Below are positions 43,401 through 55,400 of a DNA stretch of 64,000 nt, piece after piece. A model generated the notes under the pieces. That model had not been told where the DNA came from and did no database searches. It saw only the letters and a program-made list of their open reading frames with translations. The translations under genes were made by a program, and so were the position numbers. Every line of letters starts with the position of its first letter. The first letter of the stretch is position 1. This stretch comes from Holothuria scabra (Eukaryota; Echinodermata; Holothuroidea; Aspidochirotida; Holothuriidae), in contig CM074193.1 of NCBI GenBank assembly GCA_037179385.1, positions 44,483,082 through 44,547,081 on the forward strand, given 5' to 3'.

Positions 43401-46400
43401 AGTTGCCTAATTAATTAAAAGTTTGGTGTAATTTAAGTCTATATGTGTTATTGTGTAATTTAAACCTATATGGGTAATTGTGTAATTTAAATCTATATAC
43501 TTTAAAATAATAGCAAAGGATTATACCATATATATAGATTCTCACCATGTACGGTAATTAAAGCAACGTCAGGTAGTTAGTTCTTATTACACAATTTTTT
43601 GAATCATATTCCATGCAGGGTATGTATGATTTTGCGCAGATGCAACCAAAGGCCTCTTTAGCCACAAGTTGTTCGATGTAAGCAAAGAGATGCTATCTAA
43701 CAACTCCCGAAGTGTGTTACATATGTCCATATAGAAGCATGAGCATGTTAAAGGGACATTCAGAATTTGACAGAGAACATTACATTTTGTTCTAGTTCCT
43801 CTTTTTTCCTTTCAGAAATTATTTCTTACCAGAATACAGCAACATTGGAGATGTCTTTTATGTTAAAAGAAACATTCAGTTTTTGATTATACATCAACGT
43901 CACATTGTAACCAATCACGAACTTAGATCATGATTACGGATCATTTGTTGTTAATTTTTATTCAATGTAAAGTAGTGCAGAATTCAAGTTGTAAAAAAAT
44001 TGTGAAAAACTCTGATTGCTTTTTAAAACATTTACACAAATAAAAACTATTGTTTATGGTGAATATTAATGCTGTTAACATCAGGACTGGTACTAGTAAT
44101 GTCGGTAATCTTGAACTGGCAGCACTTCCTAGAAGCAAAAAAATGTAATTGAAAGAAGTGCTCTGGTAATAGATCTTGATAAACGTTTTTTGTTACGATT
44201 GAGCTAAGGCTGGTTACCCAGCAACGGCCAATGCGTGTGACCTCTTGCGACACCTTGCGACATTCTGCGACATCCTGCGACCTCGAGAAAGGATTTATCC
44301 ACATGTGGTTGCACTTGTATGTTTAAAGCCGTGATTGCATGAGGTTGTAAAGTTTAAAGCATGTATAAAACTCTAACAACACAATTAATGCCTCCGGTGA
44401 TCCCCTGTTACCAGATGGGTTAGTTAGATAATATTTCATGACTCACCAACACGAATGTGATAATAGTGCCAACTCGAAAAAAGGGTAAGTGTTAAGTACC
44501 GTTTCGAGTTCGAAAACAGTAACAGTTTAAGATCGGTTTCAAATAAAGTTCAAACACTCTGCAAGTCTTTCCCTATTCTACAACGTACCCCAGCCCACAT
44601 GATGGGAGCAAACGCTTTCCCAATAAACGGTATCTGCCGCAAGAAATCGCAAGAGCTGTGCAATAAGCAACTGACATTTATGTAATCATTTCGTGTCCCA
44701 ATGGTAGGATCACGTTTATTGCCATATTCCAAATTAAAGTTGTCTTTCTTTTCGAACGACTTGAGAAAAGTAATCAATTTTACTTGCAAACAGGATATTA
44801 CCAATGTGCTACTGGATCCTATAAGTGTCATGGTGAAGATAATCAAGTGTGTGTACCACAGAGCCAGATCTGTGATGGTGTAAAACATTGCAAAGAAGGA
44901 GACGACGAGCTATACTGTGGTAAGAAAAGAACATTCCTTTAATTATTTTTTACAGTCTTTTTATATGAGCCTCAAAGCATTAACACACATGGGAATAAAA
45001 AACGTGATATGTAACAACAATTTACGGACCTCATTTCCATCGTTTAAAACGATGTGAAATTTCATTTAATTGTTTTGGTTGAACAGATTACTGAACAGAA
45101 CAATGCATGAATGCAAATAATTCAACCTTTTTGGGGCAGTATTATGTAGAAAAAAAATTTTATTGCGAAAGAAAATTCAAAATATAAGGACTGCTTTCTA
45201 GTTACGAGCCTGGGAAATGTTATTTCCTGCTGTCTCGGGGTTCTTAATTTTCAAAAATTTGGGCTCCTTTTAGACAGACTTTCTAGCAGGATTACATTTT
45301 TTGCTGAACAAAAAAGGCAATAATGCCCCTTACAAAACTGAAACGCTTCCGTGCGCCAATATCAATAGATAAAATATAAAACTTCAAACATGCGCAGCCA
45401 AACTTTTTCCGCGTGAAAATTTTCCAATATGGTCCGAGGGCAGTCTACATGATGATATTCGGTAAACCCCAACAAAACTACAGATCACCCCTTCCTGATT
45501 TTTCTTACAAGAAGGTAAGATTCTTCCATAACTCTAAAATCTGTCATAAAATTACAATTTTCTCCAGTATAGGCTTCAGATTGTTAAAATTGGCAAAATT
45601 TTCCAATTTCGATGCATAGTCCGTTCAACAAATGACCAAACTGCCAAAGCCAACTTTGTTAATCACCCCGACTTTCTGCCTAATTTTGCTCTTGAACGGC
45701 ATATCACTTAATAAAAACACCTGCCCAATTTTTTCATCATAATATTACCGAAAAACCAAATTTTCTTTCAGTAAATTCCAAAATTTCTTCATCAAAATAA
45801 GCTCTTAATTTTCAAATCTTCATTCAAAAAAGGGAAAAATTTCCAAGCGAACTTATAGTCTGGTCTTGAAGCCTTAGTACGTAGGCCTGGTACGATAAAA
45901 TATGTAACCCCAAAAGAATTTCATCTGTCGCCCGTGAAAAGTTTTGGTTTTTGAACATGTGAAGGACAGAGTTTTCAACAAACACCCCAACTTTTAAATG
46001 GTCTTTACAAAAGTCAAATTTCTTCAAAAAATTTAAACTTTTTCTTCAAAGTACGCTTCAAATATTTAAGTTTTTGTTGAAAAGAAAACCAAAAAATTTC
46101 GGCAGGCAACGCACGCCTAAAATTCTGGCAAGTTACGTCCCATCGGGACTAACTCATCTCTTTTGTCGTGGCCTTGAAAAGCTTCCCCCCTCCCTGTCCG
46201 AGAGCTTGCCCCGCCCCTGTCAGGAAAATCCTGGCGCCACCCCTGCCTAAATTCCAACGAAATGATATTTTTTAGGTTTGTAGTTGGGTCCCTTTACGAG
46301 CAGTGTAGCAACTGATGTTTGTAACACAGATTTTTTTACTGGCACAAATACTTGGAAACCTGCTTAACCTCATCTGAATTTTACAGAGAAAATGATTATT

Positions 46401-49400
46401 TTTAATTTAGGTAGAATGTTGTGAGCAGCAGGCTGAAGCAACTATCATAGAAAATATTCCATTTGCTTAGTTGTGTAGCAGTGCTTACAAGGTTTTGAAC
46501 ACAGAATTTAAACGCATCTTTCATAAAATTTTCCAATTTTCTTGCCAAGTGTGTTTTGAAGTACAACATGGAGACCAGCCTGATGTTTTGAAAATTCCAT
46601 CTTAGAAATAAGCAGCAAAAACAAATAGCAGTTCCAGTCCCTTACAGGGTCTGGAACCATGGGCCTTGACTTTGGCCTCTACAAGGCGTAGACAAAGTAT
46701 GGAAAATTTACGAGCGGTCAGCAATTATTTTCCCAAGGTACCTGGAGGAGATTTTTTTAAACTGGGATGAAACGCTAGAGAAATTCATTTATGGAATGGA
46801 AACTTCCGATTTTTATGGTAGTCACCCTTTCTGCCTTCTCCGTCCCCTGATTTCTGACCCGCTTGTGACTTATTGTTAGAGAGAGATCATTTATTCAAAA
46901 AGGCCATATATTAAAACAGCTCAAGTCTGCAAAATCTAAGTTAAGAATTTTTGCTACTCTTTGCACTGTAAAAATAATAGCTGTAACTTTCCGCCAGTCC
47001 AAAAGTGAAGAGAGATATTAAAACATAGAAAAAGTGAGGGCTAATTAGTTTCATCAAAAAAGGTTGCCAGCAATTTTTCCTTAATCTCCTAATTATCTTT
47101 TTGTTCTAATTCTACAGATATTTTTAACAGTGTTGAATAATTAAACTGTCTTGCCTTGCTTTCACAATTTTCTCTCGTAATTCTTAATTACATAATTTAT
47201 TAAATCTCATAATGATAAACAATTGTTTCTCAGATGCTGTTTGCTTTGCGGGATGTTCTTGCACTGGCATGCAAATGATTTGTTCGAGTATGAAGTGGTT
47301 ACCAGAGATGGCTAGCCAGTTACCAACTTCTATCAAACATTTGTAAGTTGTATTATTCATAAAAGAATCTCTATCTTTATGTATACATAGTTACCAATTA
47401 AATTATCATGAACTCGCTAACAAATCCATACATTATCATATTCAATCATCAAAATCAGGTCAGAGATTGCGACTAGCCGAACTTTTGCAAAATAGTGGAG
47501 GGTCATGGTCATTTAAATCAAAATTGAAGAGCATTCCGTTTAAGAAATTTAACTGAAAATCTTCTGAAATTTCTGCAGGACCAGTGGCGGGGCTATGGGT
47601 GGGGGGGGGGGGAGGGCAAGACTGAGCATTTGTCCGTCTACTTGCCCCTCGTTCAGTAAGGAGTTGGGTTAACCGAAAAAATATTATACCTCTTTCAGAG
47701 ACTTAATTTTTACCAAGAGATATGCCAAAGCCCCACAAGTTCCGGGCTCCTCTTTCCGAACACCCCACCCCCGTAACATGCACTTTGGTTCGGTTTTGCG
47801 CCGCAACCCGAAATTTTCGTGTCCCCAACATTATCCTTTGCCCTAACTTGACCCCAATTTTGACATTCTGGCACCTCCACCTGGCAAGAGTCAAAATGTA
47901 GCCTGTCGTAATGGACTTCATGTAGGACAAATAATAATTGTTAACTGCTGTAGAGCTGTAATCCTAATGCCCTCTTCAGCTCCGACAGTGACACTGCATT
48001 TTTCACCAAAGACCTGCGAAAGGCCTATATTTCAAACCAAGCATTGAACACAGAATAATAGGGTGTATTAACACAGAGTTATTGAAATGATGATTTTGTT
48101 ATTTAAGCTCTTTTTACTTCCCTATCTTTATTCATTTTTACCCTTCTTAAAAGATCTTTAACAGGTTTAGCAGCACCAATCAGGCAACGCAGAGACATAA
48201 AATCGAATTTTACAGAAGGGGACTCAATACAAGAGCTGCTTTTTATCAATCTCCTTGAGTTGAAACTTCTCCTACATCTGTAAGTAATATACGATTGTGC
48301 ATACATTCTAAACATAAAAATAAAAAAAAAAAACAATTGACATCTGAAAAATTCACTAGTTAGAAGGGTGATAGGTTCTCCCTAAAAGAGCGCAAATTTA
48401 CACTAAGAGGAGTGAAATTCACTCTAAAAGAGCAAAGTTTCACCCTTGATGAAGTGTCTGCAGATGTAACTTTTTAACAGAGTAATACCTGCAGACACTC
48501 TTAAACAGTGAATTATCACTCTTCCTGGAGTGAATTTCACTCTTCGTGTGGTGAGTTTACTTGTTTTTCGGGGGGGGGGGTTAAATTAACATTCAAATGG
48601 AATGAATTCATACTACTTTCACTTTATAAAAGAGTGCCTAAGTTCACTCTCTGATAGTTCGCTATTTCAATGAAAGGTGTGTCTAGGTTTCAGGGTCCAA
48701 GACTTCACAAAATGGTTGAAGGTTTACTAATTTTATGAGGGAAAAATTTGCACCAAGGAGCTTCATGTTTCCAAAATATCTCCACAGGGAAAACTAACAA
48801 TTTGGAAATGGTATATTTAAAAAATGAGGACTATCTTCCATAAAAATGAAAATAAGACTAAAATCTTGTACATCAGCTGTGAATCGGACCAAGGCACTGT
48901 CTCCATAAAGAAAATGATATATTCGAATGCTATATTTGATTTTTTCTGTTTGAAGAATTGTACAAGACATAGGTACTCATACAGAACATTTCCTTCATGA
49001 AGCTTTACAAGGGGGGGGGGGCGGTCAGGTGTTGTGGTTTGGTTGGATTAATATCTTTCTATTTTCCTGCGTATACGAATAATTATGCAATTTCAATTTT
49101 CATCTGGTGATAATATTTTTGAGTGGTTCCAAAATGCCCGCCCTCCGCTCATGTGGCGATGGAGTTCTACCTGTATTAAGCAAACCGGTGTTTTTAATTA
49201 TTACTCATGAAAACTAATAAATAATTTTGCAAATTTTAGGCCAAGTGAAACTGTAGTAGTTCTTTTGCACTTTTTATTTTGCAGTGATCTATCAGAAAAC
49301 AGAATTGGCAGTATCACAGAAGGCGAATTTTCAAATAGCTTGAATTTACAATATTTGTAAGTAGTTGCTTTCGTGTGACTCGTTCCCCCTGTGGATTGCG

Positions 49401-52400
49401 GCCAGTGGAATAGCTACGGGGGACAGGGGAGTCCCCCACCTCTCTAAAAAAGTGAAAAGTGCCATTTGTGACACCAGTCAACTACAGAATGGTTTTCCCA
49501 ACTCTTCTTTCATGAAATTCCTATTTTTTCCAAATGAATAAAAGTCCATTTTCAATTTACTTGCTTCAAAAATGAAAAATTCGTGCGCCGCAAATTGCAG
49601 TTCCTATTGCAGTATTTTTAGCTCATAAATCAGTTTGCTAAACTTTTCCGAACTCTTGAAATGAAAATAATCACCAGATTTTCATGTGAAATTTGCAACT
49701 ACAGTGCTCCTTTTATAAATTTTCTCTAATAATATTCCAAACTTTCTCCCATATTACTATAATGAGCTGTTGACTTTTAAAAATGTCGCCAGAAAGCCTC
49801 AAGTGTAGGCCTTAGATAACAGCGATCCTAGGTCGCCCTGCAAGCTCAGACTTGCCAATAAGAAATACAGATTCTTCAGCAAATCCGGAATTTTTCACAT
49901 TTATTTTATGAGAAACCCAGGATCCAAAACTTTCTTCACTACAAACTTCATATTATCAATTTTTGTTGTAAAAGGGCAAAAATTTCTAGGCGCCCGCGAG
50001 CCAAAAAACATCCCCAGAGAAAAGGTATTCACACTTTAAAAAAAAGGAAAATTTGGGTGCTTGTCCCCCAACCCCCGCCCCCATCCGGGAAAATGTCTCG
50101 AAACGCCCCTGCTTGGGGTTTTTAGCATATGCCTTCTATTTCCCGATTTTTTGAGGGGCGGCTAAAGCTAGCCGAACACTACGTGATTTTGCACACCACA
50201 ACTCAACTCGATCGTCGCTACAACAGTGTGAATGGCAATGTTAACACCAGTTTTAAGTCGCATCGACTTCAGTCCGGAAGAACCAATATGTTGGTTCTTC
50301 CCGACTGAAGTAATCGCGACTTAATAACTGGTCTTGCAACTGTCAATCGCAGTGAAAACTCACGCAAATTTCACGACTGTTGGAGATCGGACGAACGATC
50401 GAGTTTAGTTGCGGTGTGCAAAGTCGTGTAGGGGTGTGGCTAGCTAAGGGGGGGGGGGGGTTGCACAGGAGCCGATTTGAACTGTGTACTTAGAACTGAA
50501 TTTGAACGAGAATTTTATTTGAAACCGTATTTTTCTTTAACTTTCTCTAACTTTAGTTCACACTTTATGAACAATTTAAAACACACAAATGTTGGTGTGT
50601 CGTTGAGTCTCATTTAACAAGTTTATTAACTGTTGTGGCTCGTGTTTTTGTGTAGGTATCAGTATTGATTTAAAACAGTAGAAAAGTTCTCCGTTAACCA
50701 ATAAAAACATTTTTATACATTATCAGGATCTTGGAAACAAACGAAATTAAATCATTGACGAGCAGTAGCTTCTTGGGACTGAATAATTTGCAATTCTTGT
50801 AAGTAGACGTGGTCATTTCGGTTTCACTTATGTTTTCGCACAGAGATTTGTACTTAATCGTAATAAGTGGTACTAATAAAACATCACTGAATGCTTGCTT
50901 GGGAAACCTTTATCTGGATTGTAATGTCAAACGGGATAAATAATGATCATGGGAGAAGGGAAGCCTTTTTGCTGGTGACTATGCCGATTCCGCTAGTGAA
51001 AATTCTTAGTACTTAAACTAAAAGAAAAATGTTGTTTTTTCTCTCATGTTCCTGACCAAGGAATATGGATTTTTTTAACTGAGAGACATGTAGAAGCTGA
51101 GACCCAGACTCATTCATATAAGAACCCTGACCCTTTAACTGTACTGTATTTGTTTCCATGCTACCCCCCCCCCCCCCCACACTTGGGCTGGCAGTTGCAG
51201 AATATGCCAATGGTATTTCCCGCCTGCCGTAAGAGGCGACTAAACGAGAGAACTGGCACTGCACTGAACTGTATTTGAAACCGTATTTAAACTACACGTT
51301 CATGTAGTTGGCAATATATTACATATTCGTGTGTCGTTGTGTGTCACTAAGAGAATGGAAAAATGATGACAGATCCGAGCCAACCTGCTTATGGTTATTT
51401 TAATTTCTTACCATCTAAACGTCGTCCTCGCACTTCTAATGAAAACAGGCGTTTTGTGGCTAGTTTTCGCTCAGCCGCCATGAAACTGTTTAATTCGTCT
51501 GGTTAGATTTCTGTTCTATGTTAAGTTCGGTGTTCCCAATTTTAGATTTTTTCTGTTATCATTACTTTATAGGCCAATACATTTTTTCTATTTTCATTAT
51601 TTTATATTTCTTAACTTTTATTGGTTTTGAACTTTTGGAACATTCCGATTTTCGATGCCAATTTTATTATTTGCATTGATTAAATAAACAATTGAATTTA
51701 ATGGAATTGTTAATTTTCATCTAACTAACTCCTTGCTACCCAGATGAACCCGCCTATATGAGTCAATTTATTACTATCAAATTCCTTTCTGTATAAAGTA
51801 TCTAATATTTTGCTTATTGTATGTTCTTATTTGCAAATTGAGTACAGAAGTTTGGCTGGCAATCCTTTGATCCAGATGGGACAAACGCCGTTTGCGCCAT
51901 TGTTCAATCTTGAAGTGTTGTAAGTTTTTCGATGCACTTATCTTAAATGATGAAAGATTAGTTGGACATACAGAACCCCCCTTATGTTCTTAGATATACA
52001 ACTAGCTTTCATTGAACATGCATAATTTAGAAAAGGCTTAAAAAATATGTCGGAAGTATGCGAAATTCTTTAATGAAATTTTTCTTAACCCATTCACATA
52101 ACAACAGTTCAATGGTAGTGTAATCATACTGAAATAATCACGATACGTTTGACATTTAATACATACAAGAAATACATTCATTTTCGAAAATTGCTCAAAA
52201 TCGTTGTGAATTTACAGAACAAAACATAAAGGGAAACATAAAAAACAGAAAGTTCGGGCAATAAGTGTCCAGATCTTATTTGTCCCTTAATTTTTTGGTC
52301 TGTAAATCTACCTTAACTTTTAGTCTGATTAAAACAGAATTACATGTAAGTGTGTTTGGAGGTCCACAGCAAAGAGGGGCAAAGGAAGAGGGCAATTCCC

Positions 52401-55400
52401 CCCCCCCCCCCCCGGAGAGTTTGAACTTTGCCATTTGCTCAACACATTTTTACCCATTTGCCCCCTGAAAATAATTTTCTCAACATTGAAAAAAATTTTT
52501 CCCCCTCCATTAACTTGTTTTGTTGTAGACCTGTGTGTTAGTGAACCATGTCGACTATACTTGCAGCTGGAAAAAGCTAGTTAGAAAGATGAAAATATAA
52601 TTTTTCTCACTTTTAGCTACTCATTATGTTTTATATTGCTTATTGATGTAATATATCTTTCGCTCTAGAAACATACAGTCATCTTCGACAACAACTGTAG
52701 GAGACGATTTCTTTCATGGCATTGCAAAGTTAAGAAAGTTGTAAGTTACTCATGTTAGAAAGAGTGCACTGGCAGTATTAAGACGAATTTTTATGTAAAG
52801 TATACTAACTGTTTTACAAATGTGTTCTAAAGCGCCGTGATCCATCTTTCCCATTAAAAAGAGAGTACTTAAAACGCGGTTTAAGTATCAAGAATTTCAG
52901 TGACAAAAAATCATTATAGTTTTTCCCCTTAGAAATATTTTTAATTTTAAACGAAAAAAGGAAACTTTTTTTAGATGTATCCTGCTGTTACAGACTAGTC
53001 TGAATAGTCAAGCCATGGAGTGATTTAGTAGACATAACTGGGATCCATCAGTTTTTATCTTTCAAATTCTTTGCTTCCCTGTACGGCTTAATTTACATTA
53101 CTAAAACGCGCATTTATTCCATCAACATCACTTAATATGTGGATTTAAAATTATATATTAACAATAAAATTAAGATGGTTTTAGGCTTAAAGCGGCTCAT
53201 TGAGTTGGTCTATGAAATTCAACAAATTTTTCCAAACCCGTTAAGTTTTCTTCACATACAGTACCTATGACAAACGGTCCATCTCAGACAATCCCCATAC
53301 CCTACGTACAGATAACTATTTTATGAGTGAGTACTTAACCGTTCAAGTCGGTTTTCAAAAATTCGTGACCAGACACTTTTTCAAATTATGAACAAAACCG
53401 TTACAAGTCAGGACACTGAAACATTCAAAATTTTAACGTTTTCTCTGAATTTTGAATTTTGGACTTGCAACTTGACTTGTCATGCTAACTATAAGCATTG
53501 CTACGTGGTAGTGACCCTTTGAGACGCTCATTAAGTTATTGATATCAACTCAACGAGCCTCTTTAAGGACCCATTAAAGGCGGTCTTCGCTGGCTGCTCG
53601 GATTCATCTGTTTATTTTTTCTTGTGGTTCGATGTTTTACTTTTTTTTTCTCAAACTTTGAATTAATTGCTAATATTATTAATGGGGTGAAAATTGACAG
53701 CTGATTTAGAACAATAACCATGAAATACAAAGCGTTCACCGTTTCAGTCTCACGTTAATTAGCATTAATTGACTGACATAGTGGACTGGGTTCCAAAATA
53801 AACGAACGAGGCCACATTCAGGCACAAATAGTGTATCCAATCGGAATGTCATCAAAACAGCCGAGACATAAGTCAGTTTTTTTTTTTTGGTTTTTTTTTT
53901 TTTTTTTTTGGGGGGGGGGTAAATTTATTTCAAAATTCTAAATCACTGCAATAACGATCCCCTGCTTTATAACTGCTGAAATATTTGACCCGTATAGTCT
54001 AAAAACAATAAGTAAACTTAATCACTCTCATAGAGTGAAAGGTGGGAATTCAATCCGTTAGAGTGAAATTCCTTCCAAAAGAGCAAATCTCGCTCTTACT
54101 GGAGTGCCTACAGTGATTCTGTCTTCAAAAAAAGAATTACCATTGCGCTGACACTCATTAGAAGGTGAAATTTACTCTCCTTTTATATTGAATTTCATTG
54201 TAATGTAAATTTGCCATACTCTTCAAAGTATTTAAGAGTGAATGTGTTCAATCTTTTGATTTTTGCAGAGTGTACGCCTTATGCGTTCCAAGACAACATT
54301 CATAAATGTGTGTAAGATAAATCCAGAAGTAACCATAACAGGGTTCTTAAAGCAATAATTAAAATACTATTTTTATTTTAGATACTCAGATAAATTCTTC
54401 TACTGCTGTCTAATTTCACAACAATACGAGTTGGAAGAATGTTTGCCCGAAGCTGGTCAATTTTCCAGTTGTGAAGATCTTATGAAGAATCGTTTTCTAC
54501 GAATAAGTCTTTGGATACTTGGAACGGCCGCTGTATTTGGAAACTTATTTGTTATATGTTTGAGGTTATATCGTAAGGAAATTTTACCAAACAAGAGTCG
54601 AAATCCATGTCAGTCAATTTTGATTACAAACTTGGCAATGGCTGATCTCTGCATTGGTATTTATATGATAATTATCGCTGTAGCAGACGCACGGTACAGG
54701 AACGTCTACTACAGATATTCAGAAAAGTGGCAGACAGGGCCTTTTTGTAGATTTTCTGGATTTCTTGCAGTTCTCGGTAGTGAAGCCTCCGTAATGTTTC
54801 TTACTGTGATAACCATGGATCGTTTTCAAGGGGTGGCCTTTCCTCTGAGCTCTAAGAAACTTAGATTTAAATCAACGTGGTTTGTTTGCTGTTCTGTATG
54901 GATTTTGGCGCTCATTTTCAGTGGAATACCATTGATACCCTTTCCTTATTTTGGGGTTGGTTATTACGGTAAATCGAGTGTTTGTCTGGCTTTGCCACTA
55001 ACAAGGGATTACACACCAGGATGGTTGTATTCAATCATGTTGTTTCTCTGCTTCAACTTCATCTGCTTTTTGGCCATGCTGGTGTGTTACGTAATAATTT
55101 ATATCAAAGCAAAACAATCCGTTGGTATGAAAGCTGGCATAAAGGACAACAAAAGTAAATTTTTGGAAGATCAGATCCAAATGGCAGTAAAAATGTCATT
55201 TTTAGTTATTACGGACATGATTTGCTGGATGCCAGTAATTATCATGGGAATTCTGTCACAGACTGGAGCGGTGCACATTCCAGGTGTTGTGTATGCATGG
55301 ACCGCAGTGTTTATACTTCCGATCAACTCTGCTCTTAATCCCTATCTGTACACTATCTTTGTCAAAGCTGCTAAGAAGTCCAGACAGGGCAGTACAACTT

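Noticed and set aside
48103..48336. Minus-strand 77-codon frame
   Set aside because: Shadow of the possible LRR exon on the plus strand; no motif.
54431..54433. Start of the 7TM protein here
   Set aside because: The codon is TTG and lies inside the conserved hinge; the frame continues upstream to the acceptor at 54381.
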